The notes: generated from the letters alone by a model not told the origin. Shown: positions 8,738 through 17,493, counted from the first letter of the stretch. The stretch is 57,346 nt of DNA from Firmicutes bacterium HGW-Firmicutes-7 (GCA_002841375.1 PGZO01000028.1:1-57346); one strand, 5' to 3'. Program-made: numbers and translations.

Positions 8738-9574
8738 ATGGAGAATATATTAGCAGGATTTACAATGGGAAACCAGAATAACCCGATTGAGGCTACGCTT
8801 AATCACATTGATCTAATAAAAATTCAAGCATTGGATATGAAAAGTGATTATGTAAAAAATGAGTCAATAGAAAAAATACTTAAAAATTTTAAGCATATCA
8901 GTGAAATTATAAAACATTCCAAAAGCTATTATGCGAAGATGATCATTACTAAAATTAGTGAAGTGCTTAATGTTATGGATAATAACCACATGACATTTGA
9001 TGTAAATGATATTCAGGCTTTTGTTTTTTTATGTTCTAAGCTTGGAGAGCTCGTTGAGGACCCGTCACTTGAGCTGGATGAGAATTTCATTCTTCAAATT
9101 GAAGATAGAATGATGGTTTTTGTCGAGAAATATAAATATGAGCGGAAGAAAATTGGAGATCTATTAGTTGAAGAAGGAATTATTAGTCAAGAAGATGTAG
9201 AGGATATTTTGGAATTACAGAAAAATAAATATAGCAATTTAAAGTTTGGACAAGTTGCAGTCATAGGGAAAAAAGCAACAGCAGACGAAATAATTAATAC
9301 ATTATTAAAACAGAGCGATGATAATTTAAATTCAAAGCTACTCGGTTCAGATGATTATATTCGTATTTCAGCGCAGAAAATTGATAAGCTAGTTGAATTG
9401 TTAGGAGAGCTTGTAATATACCAGGAAGAGCTTGGGCAATATGCCAACGAAAACCTTAAAAGAACAGATCAACCCATTAGCCTTTTACCGAAAATATCAA
9501 AGGTGATAAATAACGTTCATGAACTTGCCATGTCACTTAGAATAGAAGGATATACACAGAAGACAAACTGGTAG
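8738..9574 (+). CDS. Truncated CheA-like protein (dimerisation region only)
   Basis: 278 residues that end where a CheA would continue. Residues about 1-135 are helical and unassigned. About 137-190 (KIGDLLVEEGIISQEDVEDI and onward) resembles the small domain found at the N-terminus of GspE-type ATPases and some CheA-like proteins. Residues 205-272 match the CheA dimerisation domain (IRISAQKIDKLVELLGELVI, then VHELAMSLRI). The ATPase and CheW-like domains are absent. At the break the reading shifts: another frame from 9541 stays open to 9627 with protein-like content (EDKLVEYLNDLYKDVPFKLL). It is either a decayed CheA with an internal deletion or a kinase-dead adaptor. Confidence 0.6.
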   Translation: MENILAGFTMGNQNNPIEATLNHIDLIKIQALDMKSDYVKNESIEKILKNFKHISEIIKHSKSYYAKMIITKISEVLNVMDNNHMTFDVNDIQAFVFLCSKLGELVEDPSLELDENFILQIEDRMMVFVEKYKYERKKIGDLLVEEGIISQEDVEDILELQKNKYSNLKFGQVAVIGKKATADEIINTLLKQSDDNLNSKLLGSDDYIRISAQKIDKLVELLGELVIYQEELGQYANENLKRTDQPISLLPKISKVINNVHELAMSLRIEGYTQKTNW

Positions 9575-9645
9575 AATATTTAAATGATCTGTACAAGGAC
9601 GTTCCATTTAAATTGTTATTTGCATAGAATTAACAGAAACAATAC

Positions 9646-9799
9646 TTGCAAAAGCATAATAGTATGATAAAATAGAAATATATCATGAGATGAAAGAAGG
9701 CGAATGTCTATGATAAGAGAATCGGTTACCTTCATACAACTCAATAAAAGTAATTGCTTTATAAGCAACAGGTCTCGCTATTATAGCGGGATTTTTTAG
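9646..9799 (+). promoter_or_regulatory. Promoter, short leader and terminator ahead of phoH
   Basis: TTGCAA (9646-9651) and TAAAAT (9668-9673) form a plausible promoter. About 100 bases on, the stem CTCGCTA/TAGCGGG (9774-9780/9784-9790) with a T6 run makes an intrinsic terminator. It is preceded by a small stem TTGCTTTATAAGCAA (9754-9768). The transcript would be a short RNA of about 120 nt or an attenuated phoH leader. A 29-codon ORF from 9710 runs through the terminator to 9799, so translation-coupled attenuation is possible. Confidence 0.4.
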
Positions 9800-9870
9800 T
9801 TTTCTGGTAAAGTACACAGCTAAGTTGACTCACTTATGCTTATTAAAAAGAAAACATGGAGGCGATCATC

Positions 9871-11223
9871 ATGGTAAAAAATTATGTGATTGATACGAAT
9901 GTAATGGTGCATGATCCTGATTTTATGCACAAGTTTAACGACAACAATATTATTATACCGATATTATGTATTGAGGAATTAGACAATCTAAAAAAGAGGG
10001 AAGGGATTGTTGGATTTAATGCTAGAAATGTTGCAAAAGAGCTACAAAGATTAATGGGTGAAGGTGATATTGCGGAAGGGATACAATTAGAAAATGGAGG
10101 GACATTAAGAGTTGAACTTAATAATATTCAAACCGATTGGCTTCCTAATGGTGTAGATGTTCATAAAAATGACACAAAAATCATAGCTGTTGTTAAAAAT
10201 CTACAAGAGCTAACCAAAGATATTCCAACAATATTAGTAACTAAAGATGTCTATATGTCAATAAAAGCAAGTTCTTTAGGTATTGAGGTTCAAGACTATC
10301 AAAATGATAAAATTACAACAGACGATGTTTATAAAGGCTATATTGATATTTTTCTAAATTCAATGCAAATTGATATGGTTTATAACGGCGGGTTGATACC
10401 ACCTATCGATTTAGATGAGGAAATCTATCCAAATGAGTTTTTTCATATAAAGAGCGTAGATCATGTAGGACATGAGGTATTAGCTAGATATGATGGTGAT
10501 AAAATTGTGCCACTGAAATATGTTAATGACGCTGCATGGGGGTTAACGCCAATAAATAGAGAGCAGAAAATGGCTTTTGAGCTCTTAATGAATCCGGATA
10601 TTCACTTTGTTTCTATTACAGGTGGTGCAGGCTCAGGGAAAACAATTTTAGCTACTGCGACAGCACTTCAAAATGTTATTGAGACAAACAAATATAGGAA
10701 AATTGTATTTGTAAGACCGGTTGTTGCAGCAGGAAATGACATTGGATATTTGCCAGGAACTGAAATTGAAAAGCTTAAACCTTGGATGGGAAGCTTTTAT
10801 GATGCCATTGAAAATTTATCAGATATGAAAGAAACAAGTAATGCGAAGTCCACATATGGAAAGCCAAGCTTCACAGTTGATGACTTTATTGAGCAATACA
10901 GGCAACGAGGTGTTATTGAAACCAAAACCTTTACTTATATGAGGGGAAGGACTTTTACAAATTCCCTGATTATTGTGGATGAGGCGCAAGAAATGACGCC
11001 ACATTTAGCCAAGCTCATGTTGACTAGAGCTGGAGAAAATTCTAAATTTGTTTTCTTAGGAGATCCGAGCGACAATCAAATAGACAACCAATATGTGGAT
11101 TCTAAGTCAAATGGATTAATCTATACAGTCGAAAAAATGAAGCCCTTTAATATTACGGGTCATGTTAGTCTTAAACGAGTTGAAAGAAGTCCACTTGCTG
11201 AAATTGCTGAGAGAAATATGTAG
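9871..11223 (+). CDS. PhoH-family PIN-domain ATPase (PhoH2-like)
   Basis: 450 residues with an N-terminal PIN nuclease domain (about 1-135; YVIDTNVMVHD carries the metal-binding Asp residues). A C-terminal PhoH ATPase domain follows, with Walker A GGAGSGKT at about 251-258 and Walker B SLIIVDEAQEM near 366-374. FLGDPSDNQID and a terminal GHVSLKRVERSPLAE are also family marks. PIN-PhoH fusions (PhoH2, YlaK-like) are described as ATP-dependent RNA-unwinding ribonucleases. GGAGG at 9858-9862 selects the ATG at 9871 over one at 9856, which overlaps that site. The gene stands alone between terminators. Confidence 0.9.
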   Translation: MVKNYVIDTNVMVHDPDFMHKFNDNNIIIPILCIEELDNLKKREGIVGFNARNVAKELQRLMGEGDIAEGIQLENGGTLRVELNNIQTDWLPNGVDVHKNDTKIIAVVKNLQELTKDIPTILVTKDVYMSIKASSLGIEVQDYQNDKITTDDVYKGYIDIFLNSMQIDMVYNGGLIPPIDLDEEIYPNEFFHIKSVDHVGHEVLARYDGDKIVPLKYVNDAAWGLTPINREQKMAFELLMNPDIHFVSITGGAGSGKTILATATALQNVIETNKYRKIVFVRPVVAAGNDIGYLPGTEIEKLKPWMGSFYDAIENLSDMKETSNAKSTYGKPSFTVDDFIEQYRQRGVIETKTFTYMRGRTFTNSLIIVDEAQEMTPHLAKLMLTRAGENSKFVFLGDPSDNQIDNQYVDSKSNGLIYTVEKMKPFNITGHVSLKRVERSPLAEIAERNM

Positions 11224-11250
11224 TACAAAGCACAAAAAAACAGCAGTAGG

Positions 11251-11273
11251 AATCCCCTATAAGGGGATTTTTA
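11251..11273 (+). terminator. Terminator after phoH
   Basis: AATCCCC (11251-11257) pairs with GGGGATT (11263-11269), followed by a short T-rich tail. Confidence 0.75.
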
Positions 11274-11321
11274 CTTATTTACGAGGAGCGCATAATTATC
11301 CCCGAAAAAGCAACTGCTACA

Positions 11322-11350
11322 TTGTAGTTTCCAAAATATAATGGTAGAAT
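11322..11350 (+). promoter_or_regulatory. Possible promoter for the DUF885 lipoprotein
   Basis: TTGTAG (11322-11327), 17 bases, TAGAAT (11345-11350). A TATAAT at 11337-11342 offers an alternative -10 with a poor -35. Confidence 0.4.
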
Positions 11351-11407
11351 AAAACATATTATTAGCTGAAGGTCAGACTGATAAATAACAAGGGAGGAGA
11401 TAATGTT

Positions 11408-13201
11408 TTGAAGAATTTAGCCAAACGATTCATTGTACTATTACTAATTAGTATATTTCTTGCAACGGCGCTTACAAGTTGTAAAGAAAGCGAAAGAAAA
11501 GATAAAAAAGAAGATATTGAAAATATTTCCACTGAGGAAATTCAAGCAACGCAAGAAGCCTTTGATAGATACTGCGAAGAGCTAGCAAAAAAAATAATCG
11601 AAGAATCACCATTAAATGCATCATTTATGTATGGAAATTTAGAAAGCCTTGGTCTTGAGAGCTTATTATATGAACTTGATGATGTAAGTAATGAAGCAAC
11701 ACAGAAGCTAATTGACGATGCAAAAGAGGTCTTGGTATTTTTAGACAGCATTAAAAAGAAGCAATTAACGAAGGAACAACAGAAAACTTATGAAATGTTA
11801 GTGTTTCATAATGAAGGTGCTGTAGCAGGAGCAAATTTTACACATTACTATAATGCTTTTCAACCGTCTTCTGGTGTGCAAATCAATATACCAATTGCTT
11901 TAATACAAATTGAATTGGAGACCGAGACAGAAGTTATTGCATATATTCAAAGAATTAAGCAACTACCAAGATTGTTTAGCCAATTTCTTGATTATGAATT
12001 AGAACGAGCGGAAAAAGGCTTAACACTTCCTTCGAACATATATGATACTGTAATAGAACAAATAGAGGAGCTTTTAGTAGAGCCCGAAAGTTTCATGATG
12101 TATTTAAGCTTTAGTGATAGAGTAGATGAATTGCAAGAGATTACTAGCCTGCAAAAGGATAAATATAAATCCGAATTCTTACAGATTATCAAAAATGAAG
12201 TTTATCCTTCCTATGAAGAAATGAAGATATCCTTAGGAGAAATTAAAACGTTAACCGAAAATACTAGGGGATTGGCAGAGTGGGAAAATGGGCAAGAATA
12301 TTATAATTACCTTGTGAAATATGGTACTTCATATAATATGAATGCAGAGGATTTAAGGAGATGGGCAGAAAAAGAGTTAACAAGATCAAGTGCTGAAATT
12401 CAAAAGTATTTAATGAAGTACCCAGCGTTTGCTGAACAGAACTTATCGGAGGTTCTCCCCAAAATTAACTCGATTGATACGCTCTATGAAATGCAAAATC
12501 AATTTATGGAAGAATTTTTTATGGATTATGGTGTTTTAAGAGCATCAGACAATGTAATTCCTTCTTATTTGGAAGAACACATGCCTCCTGCTTTTTATTT
12601 TCCAATATCTATTGATGGAGAAGACTATGGAAATATGTATATGACAGAAGAAGCTTTTAGTAATATTAGCATGGAAACCTTTATGACGGATATTCACGAG
12701 AATATTCCGGGACATCACCTATATTTCAGTATACTTTATGGAAGTGATTTACCATTAATACGTAAGGTTTATGATTTTTCAGCGTATACTGAAGGTTGGG
12801 CACAATATGTACAAGGAAAAACTTACGAATTCTCCACAGAAGATGAGGAACTTGCACAATTTTGGCGTCACTTTCTAATTTTTAATGCGGCGTATAGTGT
12901 AATTCTAGATATTCAAGTCAATTATGATGGAATGCCGAAGCAAGAAGCAATTAACAATATGGTAATGTTTGGTTATGACCAGGATAGTGCTCAGACTTCG
13001 TATAATAGGATGTTGGCAAATCCAGGTGAAATGATAGACTATTACTATGGGTCGTATGTGATAAATGGCTATCTTGAGGAATGTATGAATCGAGAAGGAG
13101 ATGACTTTAATATTAAAGAATTTCATGATTTGATGTTGCAAAGTGCTGGATTACCATTTACAACGATGGATAAGGTGGTAAAAGAGTATTTAAAAAAATA
13201 G
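11408..13201 (+). CDS. DUF885-family lipoprotein, putative secreted zinc metallopeptidase
   Basis: 597 residues starting at TTG, with GGAGG at 11394-11398. The lipoprotein signal ends ALTSC, so Cys25 would be lipidated and the protein faces outward. An acidic linker is followed by the all-helical DUF885 fold. The conserved HENIPGHH (His430, Glu431, His436, His437) corresponds to the family's HExxPGHH-type metal site, and YTEGWAQYVQ supplies the expected downstream Glu. Members are treated as gluzincin-like peptidases, mostly uncharacterised. The gene is monocistronic with nothing nearby to suggest a substrate. Family is confident, activity is inferred. Confidence 0.85.
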   Translation: MKNLAKRFIVLLLISIFLATALTSCKESERKDKKEDIENISTEEIQATQEAFDRYCEELAKKIIEESPLNASFMYGNLESLGLESLLYELDDVSNEATQKLIDDAKEVLVFLDSIKKKQLTKEQQKTYEMLVFHNEGAVAGANFTHYYNAFQPSSGVQINIPIALIQIELETETEVIAYIQRIKQLPRLFSQFLDYELERAEKGLTLPSNIYDTVIEQIEELLVEPESFMMYLSFSDRVDELQEITSLQKDKYKSEFLQIIKNEVYPSYEEMKISLGEIKTLTENTRGLAEWENGQEYYNYLVKYGTSYNMNAEDLRRWAEKELTRSSAEIQKYLMKYPAFAEQNLSEVLPKINSIDTLYEMQNQFMEEFFMDYGVLRASDNVIPSYLEEHMPPAFYFPISIDGEDYGNMYMTEEAFSNISMETFMTDIHENIPGHHLYFSILYGSDLPLIRKVYDFSAYTEGWAQYVQGKTYEFSTEDEELAQFWRHFLIFNAAYSVILDIQVNYDGMPKQEAINNMVMFGYDQDSAQTSYNRMLANPGEMIDYYYGSYVINGYLEECMNREGDDFNIKEFHDLMLQSAGLPFTTMDKVVKEYLKK

Positions 13202-13259
13202 TTTAAAAACTACTGTATTTTTAGTATATTATAGCCAGTTTATGGCAGGCTAATTAAGA

Positions 13260-13287
13260 TTGTTATTTTAAACAAATCTGTTATAAT
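13260..13287 (+). promoter_or_regulatory. Promoter for mtnN
   Basis: TTGTTA (13260-13265), 16 bases, TATAAT (13282-13287), 39 bases upstream of the ATG. Confidence 0.55.
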
Positions 13288-13326
13288 ATACATAAAGAAT
13301 TGTATTGTAATAAGGAGGAGTAAAAT

Positions 13327-14025
13327 ATGGGAAAAATAGGGATTATTGGAGCAATGGAAGAAGAGGTATTGGCACTTAGAGAAAAGATGAAGGTGACTGA
13401 TGCTAGAAGTATTGCATCTTTAGAGTTTTGTGTTGGTACACTTAATGGAAAGGAAGTTGTATTAGTGAAGGCAGGAATAGGCAAAGTAAATGCTGCCATA
13501 TGTACACAACTACTAATTGATTGTTTTCATATAGATTCGATTATAAATACGGGCGTCGCAGGTGCCTTAAGTGATGAGCTAGAGATTGGAGATATTATTA
13601 TTTCCCAGGATGCGATTCAACATGATATGGATGCAACTGGTTTTGGTTACGAAAAAGGTGTTATCCCTAGAATGGAAGAAAGTACTTTTAAAGCAGATAA
13701 AAGGTTGATTCATATTGCACAAAAGGCCAGTGAAGTGTTGAGTGTGAATACGAATATTTATACAAAGAGAATCGTCAGCGGCGATCAATTTATTTCAGAT
13801 CCTGAAAAGAAAAAAGAGCTGGTGAAAGAATTTAATGGTTATTGTACTGAAATGGAAGGCGCAGCAGTTGCCCACGCATGTTTTGTCAATAAAATACCAT
13901 TTGTTGTTATAAGATCTATTTCAGACAAGGCGGATGATTCAGCAGAAGTGAATTTTGCTCAGTTCACACAACTCGCAGCTGCAAATTCTTGTAAGATGAT
14001 AGAGAAAATGGTAGAAATTATGTAA
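13327..14025 (+). CDS. mtnN: 5'-methylthioadenosine/S-adenosylhomocysteine nucleosidase
   Basis: 232 residues, the usual length for MtnN/Pfs. The N-terminal MGKIGIIGAMEEEV carries the catalytic Glu (about position 12). INTGVAGAL, the substrate loop VSGDQFIS, EMEGAAVAH and the catalytic SDKAD are all present. The enzyme hydrolyses the glycosidic bond of MTA, SAH and 5'-deoxyadenosine, recycling the by-products of methylation and radical-SAM chemistry. Four radical-SAM proteins are encoded in this window, so 5'-deoxyadenosine removal is relevant here. AAGGAGG (13312-13318) precedes the ATG. Confidence 0.95.
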   Translation: MGKIGIIGAMEEEVLALREKMKVTDARSIASLEFCVGTLNGKEVVLVKAGIGKVNAAICTQLLIDCFHIDSIINTGVAGALSDELEIGDIIISQDAIQHDMDATGFGYEKGVIPRMEESTFKADKRLIHIAQKASEVLSVNTNIYTKRIVSGDQFISDPEKKKELVKEFNGYCTEMEGAAVAHACFVNKIPFVVIRSISDKADDSAEVNFAQFTQLAAANSCKMIEKMVEIM

Positions 14026-14118
14026 AAGATTTATTGTTTTTATTCCTCTTCTCAACAAAATAGAACAAGGCATAAGGTGTATAATGACCCTATATAATGT
14101 TGAATAGGGGGAAGAAGA

Positions 14119-14847
14119 ATGACTGATATAATTAATGGTGTTGTTGGTATTATTATACTACTAATATTTATTATTGGAATGTTTTGTAATTATGTTGTGA
14201 AGAAGAAGTACGATAAGATGTTTGCGACCATGAAAAATAAAGGACAAGATAAGAATCTTCTTATTATTGAAAGAGAGTATAGACATGGTTACTTAAAAGA
14301 TCGAGTTGAACGTATTAAGGTTTTTGTAGAGAAAGAATATTATGAAATTAAACTTTGTAATATACCATTGTATGCATTTGAAGATTTTACCATTAGTGCA
14401 GTGTATTTTGCAGCCATATTAGGATTAACTTTTACGGTTATTCTAGTGGCACTTCCACAAACGATTTTATATGATGGGATGTTACATACATTCTTTCTAA
14501 GTATTGAAGGTCTTTTTCTTGGAACAATACTTATGGTGTTTAGGACGATACTTGGAATTAATGAACAAAGAGATATTTTTAAGGTTAATTTATGTAGCTA
14601 TTTGGAAAACGAACTTGAACTATTTGATGAGGCTGAAAAAGATGATGAAGGCAATATATTTTTACAAAAAAGCAAACACGAATATAAAAAGAATCAAGGG
14701 CGTGACGAAGGTGCTAATAAAAATATTGAACATGGCAGCGGCGTTGTTTTCAGTTTATCTGACGTTCGACAACCTGAGGAAAAAAGCATAGAAAATGACT
14801 TTGATGAAGTGGCCTTATTACAAGTGCTAGAAGAAATATTAGGATAA
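14119..14847 (+). CDS. Unknown membrane protein with acidic cytoplasmic tail
   Basis: 242 residues that I do not recognise. A TM helix at about 6-26 is followed by a basic stretch (KKKYDKMFATMKNK). Two more TM helices lie at about 93-115 and 123-147. The last 90 residues are hydrophilic and strongly acidic with no hydrophobic segment. AGGGGGAAG lies seven bases before the ATG. A possible promoter TATAAT occurs at 14092-14097. The downstream neighbour is the repeat array. Confidence 0.6.
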   Translation: MTDIINGVVGIIILLIFIIGMFCNYVVKKKYDKMFATMKNKGQDKNLLIIEREYRHGYLKDRVERIKVFVEKEYYEIKLCNIPLYAFEDFTISAVYFAAILGLTFTVILVALPQTILYDGMLHTFFLSIEGLFLGTILMVFRTILGINEQRDIFKVNLCSYLENELELFDEAEKDDEGNIFLQKSKHEYKKNQGRDEGANKNIEHGSGVVFSLSDVRQPEEKSIENDFDEVALLQVLEEILG

Positions 14848-14955
14848 AAATTGACATGATTTATAGTGAAAAATTACATCGTAATATGAAACTGAAAATT
14901 TTAAGTAGACAGGGTTTAACGACAATGAATCCTTTCTACTTTTTTATTTAGTAAG

Positions 14956-15073
14956 GTTATAGCGTCAAAAGTATATAGTTGTTCTTTCTTGCACAACATA
15001 TAGTGTATGGAAGCTTTAACCATCGCTATATGTTGTGAAAGAATTAGAACGAACTTACTTTTGACACTATAAC
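14956..15073. repeat. Palindromic MITE-like repeat, copy A
   Basis: 118 bp with 18-bp terminal inverted repeats: GTTATAGCGTCAAAAGTA at the left, TACTTTTGACACTATAAC at the right (one mismatch). The arms continue as an imperfect palindrome around a central TATGGAAGCTTTAACC. The element is flanked by the direct repeat TAGTAAG (14949-14955 and 15074-15080), like a 7-bp target duplication or a tandem spacer. It has no coding capacity. Confidence 0.8.
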
Positions 15074-15080
15074 TAGTAAG

Positions 15081-15198
15081 GTTATAGTGTCAAAAGTATA
15101 TAGTTGTTCTTTCTTGTACAACATATAGTGTATGGAAGCTTTAACCATCGCTATATGTTGCGCAAGAATTAGAACCAACTTACTTTTGAGACTATAAC
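15081..15198. repeat. Palindromic MITE-like repeat, copy B
   Basis: 118 bp, a near-identical copy of the preceding element, starting exactly 125 bp after it. The same terminal inverted repeats are present. It is flanked by TAGTAAG on the left and TACTAAA on the right. Confidence 0.8.
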
Positions 15199-15205
15199 TA
15201 CTAAA

Positions 15206-15288
15206 GTTATAGTGTCAAAAGTATATAGTTGTTCTTTCTTGTACAACATATAGTGTATGGAAGCTTTAACCGCACTACAACCTTACTA
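15206..15288. repeat. Palindromic MITE-like repeat, copy C (right arm deleted)
   Basis: It matches copies A and B from the left terminus through AAGCTTTAACC (15206-15271). It then jumps to CACTACAACCTTACTA, the inverted form of an outer end (TAGTAAGGTTATAG-like). The right arm is therefore deleted. Copy C ends 55 bases before the -35 of the DNA-repair operon. Confidence 0.7.
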
Positions 15289-15342
15289 GAAAAGATTTAC
15301 TGTGGAAGATCGGATAATTACAATAATTGTTGCCAATAATAA

Positions 15343-15381
15343 GAACAAATGTTTGCAAAAAGAACAAGTGTTTGGTATAAT
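15343..15381 (+). promoter_or_regulatory. Promoter with two LexA-like (SOS) boxes for the radical-SAM repair pair
   Basis: TTGCAA (15353-15358), 17 bases, TATAAT (15376-15381) with extended -10 TGG. Two similar 13-mers overlap it: GAACAAATGTTTG (15343-15355) and GAACAAGTGTTTG (15362-15374). Both fit 12 of 14 positions of the Gram-positive LexA/DinR box CGAACRNRYGTTYC. Their position over the -35 and spacer would suit repression. Confidence 0.6.
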
Positions 15382-15409
15382 GGGTGTATAGTATAAGGAG
15401 GTGGCGGTG

Positions 15410-16762
15410 ATGTTAGATACGAGCATTATGGAGAAGCTTCGCGTATTAACGGAATCAGCTAAGTACGATGTGTCCTGTGCGTCAAGTGGTACCCAGACAA
15501 AAAACAAAGGGGGACTTGGTAATGCAACCGCAGCAGGTATTTGTCATACTTGGGCAGCGGATGGAAGATGTGTATCTTTGTTAAAGACGCTATTAACGAA
15601 TGATTGTATTTTTGACTGTGCTTATTGTGCAAACAGGTCAAGCAATGATATTAAGCGGGTTAGCTTTACGGCAGAGGAAATTGCTACTATCGTTGTTGAA
15701 TTTTATAGAAGAAATTATATTGAAGGGCTTTTTTTAAGTTCTGCCATTGAGGTAAATCCAAATGCAACAACGGAGAAGATTATTCAAACCTTAAAGCTTC
15801 TTCGTAATAGAGAACGATTTTATGGGTATATTCATGTAAAAGCTATTCCTGGCGCTGACCCAGAACTTATAAGGCAAGCCGGAGAACTTGCAGATCGTAT
15901 GAGTGTGAATATCGAACTTCCGACGGAAGAAAGTCTTAGGATCTTAGCCCCACAGAAAAATGTTCAGAAGCTTTTATTGCCCATGGCACAAATAAAAAAG
16001 GGTATTGATGAGGTTAATGAAGACAGAGGAAAATATAAATTCGCGGCCAAGTTCGTACCTGCAGGACAATCAACCCAGATGATTGTTGGCGCTACGAGAG
16101 ATAGTGATAGAAGTATTTTGTTCGCTGCTGAGAATTTGTATAAAAACTTTAGTTTGAAAAGGGTATATTATTCTGCATATGTACCTGTGAATGCGGGAGC
16201 CAATTTACCCGCTATTCAAACAGCACCGCCCCTCTTAAGAGAACATAGGCTTTATCAAGCGGATTGGTTATTAAGGTATTATAAGTTTGAGGCAAAAGAG
16301 CTATTGACTGAACAAGAGATGAATTTTGATTTAGACTTTGATCCAAAGATGAATTGGGCGTTTAGAAACTTAGACAGATTCCCTATTGAGATTAATACTG
16401 CTGATTATGGGTTGTTACTAAGAATTCCAGGAGTGGGCGTTCAATCTGCTCGTAGAATTATGCATCAAAGAAAAATATCTCCGATCAAATATGAAGATTT
16501 GAAGAAGTTAGGAATTGTGATGAAAAGGGCCAAGTATTTTATCGTATGCGGAGGCAAGTTTTTTGGGGAAAGAAATCTTGAGGTAGAAGGTTTAAAGAGA
16601 ATTATGAATCCGAAACCAATGTATGAACAGTTATCGTTATTTAACCTAACGAAGGAAGTCCCCTATCCCTTAGGCGGAAGAAACTTGCTTCCAAAACCAG
16701 TAGAAGTGGGTTCACCCACTGATGGGCAAGCTAAGCTTGGGTTAGGGAGGGTGATTTTTTGA
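15410..16762 (+). CDS. Putative DNA modification/repair radical SAM protein (UDG-linked family)
   Basis: 450 residues. AAGGAGGTG at 15395-15403 selects the ATG at 15410 over an in-frame GTG at 15401. The radical SAM cluster motif is CIFDCAYC (Cys66, Cys70, Cys73) and the C-terminal part has a helix-hairpin-helix element (LLRIPGVGVQSARRIM) suited to DNA binding. These match the TIGR03916 family, which is linked with uracil-DNA-glycosylase-like proteins and nearly always paired with the gene that follows. The chemistry is unknown. LexA-like boxes in the promoter support a repair role (inference). Confidence 0.88.
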   Translation: MLDTSIMEKLRVLTESAKYDVSCASSGTQTKNKGGLGNATAAGICHTWAADGRCVSLLKTLLTNDCIFDCAYCANRSSNDIKRVSFTAEEIATIVVEFYRRNYIEGLFLSSAIEVNPNATTEKIIQTLKLLRNRERFYGYIHVKAIPGADPELIRQAGELADRMSVNIELPTEESLRILAPQKNVQKLLLPMAQIKKGIDEVNEDRGKYKFAAKFVPAGQSTQMIVGATRDSDRSILFAAENLYKNFSLKRVYYSAYVPVNAGANLPAIQTAPPLLREHRLYQADWLLRYYKFEAKELLTEQEMNFDLDFDPKMNWAFRNLDRFPIEINTADYGLLLRIPGVGVQSARRIMHQRKISPIKYEDLKKLGIVMKRAKYFIVCGGKFFGERNLEVEGLKRIMNPKPMYEQLSLFNLTKEVPYPLGGRNLLPKPVEVGSPTDGQAKLGLGRVIF

Positions 16763-17493
16763 TCTATTTACATGATGGTTTATTTGATGGATTTTTAACG
16801 TGTATATATCAACATTATTATGGACATAAAGCAACCGGTATATTTGAAAAAGCTTCCTATACCCCCTGTCTTTTTGATGAGGTATTGGTCATTGAAACGG
16901 ATACGGAGAAAGCGAGGAAGGTATATAATAGTATAGTAGAAAAGCTATCTGAGGAAGTATATTGGTCTGTTTTTTATACGTTTCTAGCCAACGATGTGAA
17001 CAAGGATTGCTACTTGCTTAATTATATTGTTCTTGCTTTTAAGATGGGCCCATCCATTTCTCTATTACATTCACATGATGTAGTATATCCAGTAAAACGG
17101 TTAAGTAAAAAAGTGATGAGTGAACGGCATAGATTTTTAGGAATATTAAGATTTTCTGATATTGGCAATTGCTTATATGCAGAACTAGAACCTGAAAATG
17201 ATATTTTGATGATCCTATCTGATCATTTTGTAGATCGGTATATGAATGAGCGCTTTATCATTCATGATATTAAGAGAGAGAAAGCGATAATTTCAAATCT
17301 GGGAGAATGGTTAATAACAGATTTCAAGTTAAAAGAAAAGGTGATATTTGGAGAAAAGGAACTTTTTTTCCAAGGACTATGGAAGAGATATTTTGAAAGC
17401 ATTGGGATTGAATCGCGTTCAAATGCCAAATTACAACAGCAATTTGTACCATTAAAATATCGAAAACATGTTGTGGAGTTTCACACAGATTAG
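16759..17493 (+). CDS. Radical-SAM-associated DNA metabolism partner (TIGR03915/DUF4130)
   Basis: 244 residues. The TTG start overlaps the preceding stop by 4 bases (TTGA), so the genes are translationally coupled; GGAGGG sits at 16747-16752. Typical features are the start IYLHDGLFDGFLTCIYQ, NDVNKDCYLLNYIVLAF, HRFLGILRF and the C-terminal WKRYFESIGIESR...RKHVVEF. This is the obligate partner family of the preceding radical SAM protein; some relatives are fused to uracil-DNA glycosylase. Its biochemical role is not known. Confidence 0.88.
   Translation: MIYLHDGLFDGFLTCIYQHYYGHKATGIFEKASYTPCLFDEVLVIETDTEKARKVYNSIVEKLSEEVYWSVFYTFLANDVNKDCYLLNYIVLAFKMGPSISLLHSHDVVYPVKRLSKKVMSERHRFLGILRFSDIGNCLYAELEPENDILMILSDHFVDRYMNERFIIHDIKREKAIISNLGEWLITDFKLKEKVIFGEKELFFQGLWKRYFESIGIESRSNAKLQQQFVPLKYRKHVVEFHTD

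Noticed and set aside
14956-15288. CRISPR array
   Set aside because: The unit is a 118-bp palindrome with 7-bp constant spacers, not short repeats with unique spacers, and no cas genes are present.
15401-15409. Upstream GTG start for the radical SAM repair protein
   Set aside because: It lies inside the AAGGAGGTG ribosome site. The ATG at 15410 has proper spacing.
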